64,000 nt of DNA. Origin: Adineta ricciae. Taxonomy: Eukaryota; Rotifera; Eurotatoria; Adinetida; Adinetidae. This document shows, piece after piece, positions 48,569-60,169 of the stretch (positions are counted from its first letter, which is position 1; every line of letters begins with the position of its first letter). The stretch is taken from the NCBI GenBank assembly GCA_905250025.1, contig CAJNOJ010000017.1, positions 372,001 to 436,000 on the forward strand. The letters run 5' to 3'. The position numbers and the translations under genes were made by a program. Below the pieces are notes generated by a model. That model worked only from the letters and a program-made list of their open reading frames with translations, was not told where the DNA came from and searched no databases.

Positions 48569-48864
48569 CTAGAAATAAGATAAACGAGAGCAGACACTCA
48601 CTGATATCTGCACACAATTGTGTTGTATAAGATGGTGAATGAAAAGAGTGATACACAATCAATTGAACAGTCCAATGAATAGCTTATATAGAGAATGGAC
48701 GATTATGAAGTATGTTGGACATAGATGTCGCTGAAGATGTGCCTATATACTATGTGGTTTCAAACAATGATTTTCTTCCAGTACTTTCGATCACAGTCTT
48801 GTTTTATTTATTTATTTGTTTTCACATCAAGTAAAATATCTGAAAGTGTTCTTTTTCTCCTTAT

Positions 48865-49596
48865 TCAAATTATCTTCCCATTCGATGTTACTGCTGCTTT
48901 AAGATCACTAATAACCACTTTACATATGGCTTTATGTAATAATTGACATTGCTTTACAGCTTCGTCAGTCAAAACATCCAGTTCAGCCGGTGTGGCTTCT
49001 CCATCGAAGAATAAGCACGAAACTTGCGCTAAATTTGGCATGTAACACAATGTAAATAATGATTGATCTCTTTTCAATGATTTTGCTACCACAGTATCGT
49101 ATAATTCAATGCACGCATCAATTAGAGCAACAGTAGCTGAGAGGATAATGGCCGAAAGTAAATGTTGCCCATCATCTTCAATCACGTCGATGATAATATC
49201 AATTTGAGATTTGGGATACTTATGAAGTAGTATACATGGTAGCAAAGCTTCTTCGAGACGTGAACATAATTCTGCTTCTTCGCAATCGTCGTCGTTGTCG
49301 TATTGTACTAATAATGGATCAATACGTTTTTGTCGTCCGAATGGAGAGAATTTAATCGATGTTTCGAGTAAACATTTCGAATAGGATTCATCAGACGATG
49401 AGGATGTTTCTCGTGGGCCATAGATGGCACAGGTGACTTTCGTTGATGCTAACTCAATGTAAGATGAACCATTCGCTCGATCAATGAGACTTTTGGATAT
49501 ATAAACTTTTTCATCAGTGTTTTCATCTGTTGATTTTGTTAAGTCAAGATCAACGGCAAATTGTAACGGATCAAAACATTCTTCTGGTTGTTCCAT
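48865..49596 (-). CDS. EXOSC6: Exosome subunit EXOSC6/MTR3-like (RNase PH fold)
   Basis: A single exon of 243 residues. The RNase PH fold is visible: GSSYIELASTKVTCAIYGPR near the N-terminus, CLLETSIKFSPFGRQK (the second conserved strand), EEALLPCILLHKYPKSQIDI, then a hydrophobic Ala/Leu-rich segment ending in ACIELYDTVVAKSL. Spacing and length fit EXOSC6/MTR3, a catalytically inactive ring subunit of the RNA exosome; other ring subunits (EXOSC4/5) are the alternative. It lies in the same direction as ERI1 and Dishevelled, 132 bp after the ERI1 stop. An acceptor GATTTCAG ends 9 bases before the ATG. Confidence 0.86.
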   Translation of the reverse strand: MEQPEECFDPLQFAVDLDLTKSTDENTDEKVYISKSLIDRANGSSYIELASTKVTCAIYGPRETSSSSDESYSKCLLETSIKFSPFGRQKRIDPLLVQYDNDDDCEEAELCSRLEEALLPCILLHKYPKSQIDIIIDVIEDDGQHLLSAIILSATVALIDACIELYDTVVAKSLKRDQSLFTLCYMPNLAQVSCLFFDGEATPAELDVLTDEAVKQCQLLHKAICKVVISDLKAAVTSNGKII

Positions 49597-49728
49597 TTAT
49601 CTATTCTGAAATCAGATGAAAAAAAAGCATGACTTAAATGAGATCAATGTCGATATCGAATCGGTTTTGTTCGAAAGATTTATTTGAAGAGAACAATCTG
49701 ATAATAAGTTGTTTTTCTTTTATCAAGT

Positions 49729-51183
49729 TCAGTCATTATCGACTATTGCTTCGTTATCATCATCATCATCATCATTGACGTTTTGTAATTCATCGCTAAT
49801 ACTATTCAAATCAATAAATTTTGGATCTGCAGCACGAACACCATCGTTTAACAAAATCACGCAGCCGTCCTGAAACATTCAGTCATACAAACATTCTCTG
49901 TTCAACTATAGATATACCTTGATTAATTCAATTGTAATCCGTGCGATGTTGACAGAGTCATCCAGACCAGAATGATGTCGACCATCAAATACAAGACCGA
50001 GACTTTGCAACATTCTACTGATACCTAGTTGTATGATCAACGGTAGATTATAACAGAAGAAAAAGATTTATCGATTATCTCGTACCACATCGTTGTACAG
50101 AATAGAAGTTTGAGAATTCTTTGCGCACATTAATCCACTTCTTTGCCCATCGAGGATAGGTCAATGAACTGAAACCGCATTGTAATCGGAGAAATTTTGC
50201 AAAATCCCATGGACTATAGCGAGAAAAGAGAATGTCTACAACGATGAAGATATGTTATTATTCGTACCCATCTGTGGCAAAGCCACATCGACGTTTATTG
50301 GAAGAGAGAAGATGTCGTTCGTTCAACCAATTTTCAACATTTCGTAAAACTTCGGGAAATGTTGGAGCAGTGTCAACTTGATGCTAGAACAAACACCAAT
50401 GTTTTCTGAGTGCTAGACTTCATCAAGTGAAACTCACTTGTTGAATACCAGTCAATTCTGTGCAGAAATCAGACAAGATTGGCTTAATAGTTGGTCGACA
50501 GTACGATCTAAATTTGTCAACCTAAAGACAAGTGAAATATGCCGAACAGAAAAAAAATGACTGATCAAAAATACTTACGATCGCTTGTTGTCGGACATCA
50601 ATAAGAACGATGGGAAATTCGATAATTTCATGTGGAAAATTATTTCCTTGATTGCGCTCACATGTTGCTTCGAAATCAACGACAGCAATGTATTCGAAAT
50701 GTTGTTCAATCATCTTCATCGGACTTTCAAAGCCCAATGTTATTTGTGCTTTATAGAAATGTTTCAAGCGAAGACGACGAATTTCGATCTCACCACTGGC
50801 TAACACAAACGGAGAAACCAATTAGAAGTTCGAAAATGGAACTCGAAAAGGAATATCACTTTGTTGATAACTGCCGTTTTTGTAATTCTTCATCGACTTG
50901 TACTGGTGTCATGCGATTTACAATACCATTGTATTTACTCAAACGTTTCTGACAGCTATGATCAGTTATCGGCTTTTTCAGGATATGTCGATCACTAGGT
51001 AAGAATGGTCGAGCGTTGGTTTGATTGATCCAATCACGATCGTATGTCTACAGAAGAAGAAAAAAACATGAAGAGAAAAATGCGAAACAGATGAAGATTT
51101 ACATGATCTTTAGTCGATTTCAGATTTTTCTTTGGAAGTACAGCTACATTTTCGTTTTGAATATCGATCGGTGACGATGCCAT
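49729..51183 (-). CDS. ERI1: ERI1-like 3'-5' exoribonuclease with SAP domain
   Basis: Eight exons (51103-51183, 50860-51047, 50579-50795, 50438-50521, 50268-50383, 50085-50213, 49920-50024, 49729-49870) close at 353 residues. A SAP region appears first (GIVNRMTPVQVDEELQKRQL ... RRLRLKHFYKAQ). The DEDDh nuclease follows: VVDFEATCERNQ (first D and E), LTGIQQHQVD, ATDGPWDFAKFL (second D), then the HSGLDDSVNIARI motif with the catalytic His and final Asp. The tail is an Asp run. ERI1 trims histone mRNA 3' ends and 5.8S rRNA and degrades siRNA. All expected catalytic residues are visible. Confidence 0.95.
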
Positions 51184-54100
51184 CTTGATTCGTTCGTTTA
51201 AAAATATCGATCTAGCAAAAGAACATAGCGTTTGAATGATTTTCATATTAAAAAAACCCATAATTCTATGCAATCGCAGCAGGGTAAAGTTAAGCAATAG
51301 ACACGTACGCGTTATCATTGGCTATCATCATTTACTACTCAGATGTCGCTCATTACAGATATCTTCTCAAGGAAACACTTGGACATGCTCGTTTTGGAAA
51401 TTCACGTTGTCGATAAATTCGAAGTGAAATTTCGTCCTTCGTCAAACTATTTTTGTTTAAAGTATTTAGGCGAAAGCAATTCACTTGTATGTAGAATTAC
51501 TAGACGTTAAATATCAAGGATATTTCCAGATAATCGATTGACATTCTTGTGAATATATGTGTATTGGAATCAGTTTCAAGTGTACGACTTCGACGAATAA
51601 CTCGTCGCTAGCAGTCATCTTCAAGGAAAGATTTGCGTGAAGGTTTCTCTTTTCTCTCTGCTCGCTTAGAATGTCAGGTATGCACTTAACATAAACCGCG
51701 ATGGATGTATATATACATTAGTCGAGTCAAACGCAAACATTTGGTATAGATTTTACTTCAAATGCTACTCTCGACTGGTAGACACATTGTATCGAGTCGT
51801 TATATATAATTTACCTAGTTAAGTAGAAAAAGAAAACATTTTCTTTCGCTTTATAGTAAATAGTTTTGCTTTCGAACTTGATAACAATCATGAACAATCA
51901 TTTATACTAGTTAAATAGGTAAATATATATTTTATGTGCGTGTGTGTTTATATTGTTTGATATCAGCGTTCGTCGATCAATTGATTATAGATATATAGTC
52001 CTCTTTCTTTTCTACTTCAATCAGGTAATTGTCGCCGATGTGTGATGTTTTTTTTTAATTAAAAAGTAGTGTTTTTCGCCTTCATCTTCTTTCTTTCTCT
52101 TTCACTTTGGTTACGTCTAATTCGTCGTAGACAAAAAGAAAGCGAAGAAGCCAAATAATAATTGACTTTCTATCAATGTGTTTATCAAATCTATGCTCAT
52201 TTTCAAGAAAATTACTTGTCAAGTACTCCGCAAGGACAAAGTGAATTATATACCTAAGTGTTCTTGTATTGAATGTCAAGAATATCGATAGAGTAGATCT
52301 TCAGATAAGAAATAAAGAAATGAATCGAGTACTATTTGCCTTTGACTTCCTTGTCTTCGACAAATGGTGACAGATTCATGTACAATTCGATAGTTTTTCT
52401 TTTCGCTGCAACCATATCAATGATGTTGACAAGAGGAACAGATAGTTCTTATGTTCTTCTGATTAGATATCGTCTGTAAGACTAGTTGTTCGATAGATCA
52501 ATGTAAAGATCTGATGAAATAGAGTGACAGTAAGCAAACCTTGTTATCATCACTTCGGCTTGGTGTCAATCTCATTTGTCTTGTCTGAACGAAGGTTATT
52601 TCGTATGTTATATTGTATATCGATCGATGTGCATACATCTATGCTTTCTTGAACATTACATCAATTGCTTTTACGGCTACTTGTTTTTCCGCTCCATCAA
52701 GCTGCAATTGGTCTCATTTCAAAATACTTTTTCTGCTCACTTAATTTATATATTTGGCCTGATTAGTATTATTGTTCATTTGTCGTTTCTTTTTTTTCTT
52801 CCTTTTCTTTACTTAAAGTCTTCAATGTCAGCAGTGTGACGATAAGTATATAAGCATCTTATGTTTTCAGTCAAAATAAAAATAACAGACTGTCTACGGA
52901 TGAATTCGTTTTGCATATCATCATTGCTTCTGACACAGCCTCTTTCTCTTTTTTTTTACCAAAATAGACTTCAGTTTGATCGCCTGCACGTCTACGTGTG
53001 TGTGTACGCAGCCTACTGTCATTTTCAATGATATATACAAAACATATATGCATACAGGCAAGTCTAAAGTTTATTTGAGATGACCTTAATGCGTATTAAT
53101 GTTCTCGTTCTTTCCCTTTCGAATAGATTTCTCTGAGGAAATCGAATCGCGCACCTGTTAATAACGAATAATGGTCGGATTCGTTAAGCATATGAATCCA
53201 GCGAAAAGGGCAAAAAGCTGTCTTGTATACACAAAAAGAAAGATGACACAATAGTAGTAGGATGTTAATGACCTTGTTCATAATGTATCCAGATACATTT
53301 ATATGTATATGTTCGATCGACCTCGGAGTTTTCATACCTTGACATGTGACAGACCACATATATATACAACTACAGTTAACATGTACAATCATCACTCAAC
53401 AATCGACACAGCAGGGTCATTGCTAATATCTAAGTTGTTAAGTCGGAAAATGGATCAGTTCGAACATCTGGCTAGAACGGAAATTGAATCTCTTTGTCAT
53501 TTACTTTTCTTCCACACTTATGATAATAGCTCTGAAATGATTAGTTTTCATGCCGCACACGATTGATGGTCGCATGCGTGTCGCTTATTTTCGAACAGTA
53601 ATGACCGGATGTTTGTACAATCAATGATTAATTACTTGACAGAACTGTATCATAAACATATACTGGTTTTGTTTTTCAAAAATCTGCATTAAATATTAAT
53701 ACTCGTCAATATATATGCATGTATGCCTTTTTGCTTCATTCTTTGTCCCGCCGCATACAAGTTCGTTGTTGATCTCTCATTAAAATTTCCACAATTGAAG
53801 AGTCTCTTTTGAAATAGGCCCCATGTGTCCTCTGTGTTTCTCTCTCGCGTATTCATTCCACTCTTATTAATGCTCTTTCTTTGACGTACGACGACAACAA
53901 ATTGTTTCTCCCTCGGTCCGATTGACGGCGCATTATAGTAATATATATATATGTGTGGCGAAGAGTGGCGAGGAAACGTTACCATGCAATAACACATAAA
54001 TGAAGCGAAGGGCAGAGAGAAAGAAGAAATCACTGAACGATCTGTAAAAGAAACGAAGAAAGAGAAAAAAAAAGAGAATCTCTAATGCCACCAAATAGGT

Positions 54101-56476
54101 GACTCATTCTTATAGGGGTATATGCTACGTGAAGAGAGAAGCGAAACAGACAGACATCGAAAGAGAGAGAGAAAAACAGAAGAAACAAAGATTTTTTTTA
54201 TGGGTATGTAATCAAAAGAAAAAAACGCTTGATGTAGCTCCATTTTGTTTCGATAGAGTATACACTGATGTATATAAAAGATAGTGTTAAGGACTTTTCG
54301 AAAAGACTAAGCAACAGAAAAAAGAGTAAGTTAATCGACTGTTACTAATACTCTCAGTTTTTTCTCGACTGACTAAATGCGATAAACGGATGCATATACA
54401 CACATATATATATATATGTATGAATGCGTGTATGGAGACGCTTAAAACTCCCTCATATCTCTAGAAATAGCAGTACACTCTTCACTATACATTCTCTTGT
54501 CTTCATTGAACACATATGACAGATTAGGTTACGTACGTTATAGAGCACGTAAAACAAACATAATACATCCGTTCTCATACAACTACGAAACTCTCCTATG
54601 CCTTTCATTCAGAGAAAGTTGTATAAACATACACGAACTAGTTATGATTTCCAGCTTGTATATATTATGATATATTGATGTATTAGAATACATAGGTCGC
54701 CTTTTTTGATAAAAGAAGAGTATAGGTAATATATTTGACATCCATTCTTTTGGCTTGTTGTAGTAATTATTGTCTTGAACAAGTGCAATTTTCTCCTGTA
54801 GTTATAATGATACTCGATCAAAGAGGATTTTTATTTGAATGTTATAATGGTTTTGTATTTCTGTCTGTCTCTCTTTCCTCTCGTCGTTTTTTTACTTGTA
54901 GTCTACTGACTATTATGAAAATAGCCCGTAAAATTTGATTTAAATCAACAATGACACCTCTCATCATGCTTATTGCTCTTTTTTTGTGTCGTCTCTCCCT
55001 TTTCCTCTGGTTCTGTCTCGTTCACTGTATTGTATTACGAATGAAATACGCACAAATGACAATCTAAAGTGCAACTATTTTGATTGTCACCTGTTTGCAT
55101 ACATGTCCTAGCCGGTCTTGTCTACTTTGCATATCTATTCAGTCACAGTCGATCAAAACTTCCTTTTGCTACGCTTCTTTTGTTGAGTTGTTTTCCTATT
55201 TTCGATAGAATTCTTGCATGCATTCATCTGTCTACTCAACAGCTCTTGTATTCTTTACAAATATATATATATCCTTTCGATTAAGCGAAGAGAATGTTTT
55301 CCCTGTTTCCTCTCCTTCATTTTCTGCCTGCTTCCTACTAGCGTTGCCGTCTTCGTCGGCTCGTGCCAAGGCCATTGTAGTCCCTCGAGAAGAAATATAC
55401 GAGAGCCATTTCCGGAATAGAAAAAAAATTTCCTTCTTATTGAAGTCTTCTTCATTTCAATATATTGATGTATGATGGTTAGACAAGTACACAGTGTTGA
55501 TATATCACATTCTTCAAATGTCGAGAAATTCTTCGAAACTATATCAAACATATCTTTTTGTCATAGAAGTCATCTGATCTGAGATTGCCTATCTTAATCT
55601 AATAAAGTACATCTGATAATTCATTAGTTATTCTTCGTTCTATTTGAACATATAATAGGGTTCGTCAGTGACTATTACGCGTGTCTGCTTGTCTGTCTAT
55701 ATCAATCTCTCGGTCAACGCATAGTTTGTTGATAAAAGACAGTAGTAATGGTATACCCTGAAGGGAGTCGTTGTGTGTTCTTATTTAATTGCGAGTACAT
55801 ATACTAGCAAGTTCATCTCAGTATTCACATGTGATATTGCAGCAAAAGAACAGGAGTTCGTTTTTTTTCTTTTTTTTTTGCATAAAAGAAACAGAATGAG
55901 AAGCAACCTTGTCGTGTCTCAATGATGATGAGTATTGACTAGTGGAACAATAACTTGGATTTTTGTACACACGAACAATCCAACTGTGCCGTTAGTTCAT
56001 ACAAATTACACATCTGTCGCTTGTAGAAATAAAGACTGTAGGCACATGCACAACTATGTTTATATAAGTACAAGAAAACGATGAATTCAGATGAAGAGAA
56101 GATGATGATGATGTCGAAGAAGACGAAGAAGTGAGCAAGATATGATTACAAAATTAAATAACCATTCTGTTTCTCTTTTTATCAGCTTGCGCAGAATAGC
56201 ATTCACCAACTTCCCTTCTCGATTGCAGTAATAGTAGCAGCTGAACAGAGATGAAACGAACCGTACAGTAAGCGAGGAAGACAGAGAATTTACCATAAAT
56301 ATGAAACAACTACAAAAGAAAGAAAGAAAGAACGAGAGAGAGAGATTACCGAATACTAGACGATGTAATTATGATCCAACACTTGCGTATTTGTGTCATA
56401 CATAAGACATCTGTTTCGATCATCAATATGAACTGATATGTCTATTTTAGATTTGAGCCAGAGAAGATAGTCGCCG
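51184..56476. other. 5.3-kb gene desert
   Basis: No supported gene on either strand. Open frames are short and low-complexity. It contains a TATATATA run (54403-54418) and several AG- and CT-rich tracts. A TATTTTAG acceptor at about 56444-56451 lies 25 bp before the next start codon. It likely includes the promoter and 5'UTR introns of the gene at 56477. It is long compared with typical gaps in this window. Confidence 0.55.
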
Positions 56477-58604
56477 ATGAAATTTAAGGATTATTTAAAT
56501 TCTCTTGTTTCTCGACGTAAGAGTAATCCAGCGACATCGAAATCTTATCATCAATCAATCAGTAAGAAGAATTCTCACGAATCCAACGCATCAGCTGATT
56601 GCCATTACGATATTTGTGGGTATGAAGATATAAGTGGAGTTGGCAATGATGATCAACATAGCCGTACACAAATCTTACTTGCTCGGCATGCTGAGTTAAT
56701 TAATTCAATTGTGGAAACACGATCATCACAAGAGAATACATTTTCTCCATGTGCACAATGTCGAATAGTTCAACAATCATCGCCAATCATACCGCCGCCA
56801 CCTCCTCTTCCACCGAAACTTTCCATTGAGCCGCAAACACCAGTTACTAATCGTAATTATTCGAGTACATTAGCAACAAGTAATCCACGCCGCGAATGTC
56901 AACACCATTCGAAACAATACTATCAACAGCAACAACCATTTTCCTATCAAATACCTTTAACTTCATCTCAATATTCCACGCCCAATCCAAGTGTTAATTC
57001 ATCGAGTAGTAGTTCATTGTGGACAACAACCGCAAGTTTATCGAAAAAACAACGTTCAAGAATTCGAACCAATCCATGGATTGGAACACCTACTAACAAT
57101 CGCACATCCACTTTTATCGAATCAGCACACTTGTTCAATCAACACGTATTACCCGATCCTTCTTCATTACAACCTGAGTATGGTATTTATGATCCAACTT
57201 ACCGTGGATCACCTTCTGGCCTGACACACTCAGAATCGTTTCCGCAGACGACATCGTCTGCAAGTATTCATATTATTAAACCTCCTAGTCCTCCATCTGT
57301 TGTTCCTCCTCTTTCATCAATACCCACACAGACGTCGAGCATTGTTCTACATCAAAGTGATAGTGGACATGGCTTTTCTCTCGCAAGCTCACGAGTTATT
57401 AATTCATCATCATCATCATCACCACCATCATCAAGTTCATCTTCGCCAGATGATACCAGCGCTGATGGCATCGTAACACATGACAAGCCATCGAATCGAC
57501 AAAAGAAACTCAAAAAGAAAACATCATCTATATCACCTTTACTGAGAAAGAAAAGTCCAAGACGTGCTTTAAAGACGGAGCAACATTTTTATTCCAATAC
57601 TATATCTTCCGATAGTGGTAGTCTCACACGACGAACAAAAAGTAAGTTGATTCATGATTAAAGAAAGAATCGGTTATTTTTATCTCGTTCTTCTAGTTCG
57701 TCAAATACCGGGATCAGTCGTTGCTCATCATCGTCAGCAACGATCGGCAGGCGTAATGAAAACAAATTTAAATAGATCATCATTAGAACGTAAACATCAA
57801 AATCCACCATCGCAAAGTTCATCATCACAATCAGTCAATGATCATTTCTCATTGGAATTTGAAGAAATTCTCGAAAATGAACGTTCTTGTCAACAACGAA
57901 ATGAAAGACTATCACCCGCTCAAAGTCCATTCATACTTCCACTTGACGGTATGCTTTTGAAATGCTCGAAACCATCATCAATTTCGGTTGTTTTGTTTTT
58001 CGTAGGAACTTTGACTAAAACAAATTCACGGGCGATATTGAAACACATTGAAGAAATTGAAAACGAAATACGATTAATTAAAAGTCTAGATCTTACACAT
58101 GACAATGAGGACGACGATGATGATGATGATGATGATCATGCTGAAGAAGAATATGTCTTCTCTCCCCATGCTTACCCCGAAGATGATAATATTGATTTAG
58201 AAAATGAAAGTCATCATGATACGGAAGAGACGGAAATTAAAGATGATAGACAATCTATTTACGATCAAGTTGATCAGTGGGTAGAAAAATGTTTAACAAC
58301 AACAACAACGACAACAGACACCATCACAAATAGTACAGATAGTCCAGCAACATTACTTCATACCGAATGTGATCAGTTATCCAATTCGATAAAAGATTAT
58401 GTTGTCTGTGTTTGCTCACACGACGATCAGCAAGCAACAGTATTACCTCCACCAGCAACAAAACGGATGACAACTTTCTATTTAAGTTCGATTCCGAGTC
58501 GACCAACCAAACGAACATCATCTTTCGTCTCTGAACCATTCAAACTAGAAGAATTGCTGCGAGTAACTCAGAATTTCAAATCCATACATGAATGTCCTTT
58601 TTGA
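56477..58604 (+). CDS. Unrecognised disordered protein with coiled-coil segment
   Basis: Three exons (56477-57641, 57697-57948, 58006-58604) close at 671 residues. I do not recognise the family. Features are a short helical start (MKFKDYLNSLVSRRK), LLARHAELINSIVETR, a Pro run (IIPPPPPLPPK, possible SH3/EVH1 ligand), Ser runs, the basic patch KKLKKKTSSISPLLRKKSPR and SSDSGSLTRRTK. The third exon has a coiled-coil-like NSRAILKHIEEIENEIRLIK, a nine-Asp run (GAT repeat, 58107-58139) and Thr runs. The C-terminus FKLEELLRVTQNFKSIHECP looks more ordered. It looks like a cytoplasmic scaffold or adaptor, which is inference from composition only. It is isolated by 5.3 kb on one side and 1.6 kb on the other. 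Confidence 0.75.
58107..58139 (+). repeat. GAT/GAC trinucleotide run encoding poly-Asp
   Basis: In-frame repeat inside the disordered gene at 56477-58604. It codes for consecutive Asp residues and may vary in length. Confidence 0.85.
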
Positions 58605-60169
58605 AAGTGTGCCACGAGCAGTATATGTATATCTAGTGTTCTCAATCTAGTTCAGATCAGTATTGAATTGTCTTCTCCCCTTTGTTCGTTTTTGTGTGCG
58701 ATATATGCGTATATCGTTATAAATTAATAATGAGAAATTTCTTATCATGCACATTGATCTGCTCTTGTACAAGTCTCAAGGACATAGACACCATGGTTAA
58801 CGTAGCATTTTTCCGATTTCTCACATGATTTTTCTAGAAAATATATCCATTGTTCATCATAGGAAAATAATGAAGGACATTGATGTCAACTGTTCTAATC
58901 TTAATAAACGATCATGCCATTGGACGTGTTCATGAACTGATCCCTCGAGTGACTGTTTAACATTACCCATAAGAATAGAAGTTCGAATTGGTTAATTGAG
59001 TGTGTAAGGAAACAATTTTATCGACCACGAATATGACCAACTGATTTCGCTTCCTCGTGTTTGATAAGCTCACTGATTTATCAAAAGTGTTGCACTTCTT
59101 CGAAGACAAATACTTATAAACATGATTTCATTTCGGTCGTAAAAATCCTTCTACTTCATACTAGTAGTATATACATCACACAATATTTGACTCACGATTT
59201 TATGATAACCTCATTGCGAAATGCAAAGCTTCTCCAGCCACACCGATGCATTTATAATTGTACTATTCTATAAATAACCAGTCCTTCTCATACATGAGAG
59301 ATGATGCACATTCTCTGGCATGTGCATCGAGTTCGGAAAACGAATGTGACATCTGATTTACATTGGAAGTAATTCGAACTATACCTTGTCATAAGCGAGA
59401 TTTTCAATTGATAACTAACGTTATTTTCGTCTTTCGCGCACATATTATACTAGCATTATTGAGTCAAAATGCAATACACATATACGATAAAGTAAGTGCT
59501 ATTCAGAATACTAAATTGGTTTCTTTTTCTTACATATGTTTATTCATGCATTTTTCTTGCTCTTACATACATTTGTACAAGAAACATTCGTTTTCTCCTT
59601 TTCCTCTCAATACATTTTACTTCACATGCTCTTATAAACAACATTAGTTCGAGACTGCTTCATTCTCAAGTACAGTGACATCTGATTTTTTTTTCGATAT
59701 ATCGAAAAATTTCAATCCAATAAAAATCAAGTTTTTGATTATTGCCGTGCAATCAAAATTCGTTTTTTGTTTTCATATATATTAAGCTTTCACTCTTAGT
59801 TTTTTTACTGTACTTATTTAATTGTCTTAGAGAGAACGACCGAATTCTTATCTTGTTCCTCGTCTACGTGCATTTCAATTGATCATAAACGAAGAATATT
59901 CGTATCGAACAGTTTGGCAAATAAAGATATCAGAAAAAAACGTTTTGATTGATTGTTATTACCAAACATACATAGATGTCAAGTGCGATGACGATAATCT
60001 CTTTGTAAAGGTGAGAGTAGAAACAAAATGCTATCTTCTTGCGTCTGTACGGATAATTTATATTCGTATTTCTTTTTCGACTATCGAATATATAACTTCG
60101 TTTTTTTTTCGCCTAGCATTATTAACAACAAATTCATAGGACAGAAATCACAACGACAACCAGAATATC
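58605..60169. other. Intergenic, upstream of SLC20
   Basis: AT-rich sequence with short unsupported frames. An acceptor-like TTCATAG (to about 60139) lies 30 bases before the SLC20 start. Nothing else recognised. Confidence 0.5.

Noticed and set aside
52576-52839. Open frame of 87 codons in the gene desert
   Set aside because: Hydrophobic, low-complexity translation of a T-rich stretch, with no domain and no splice partners.
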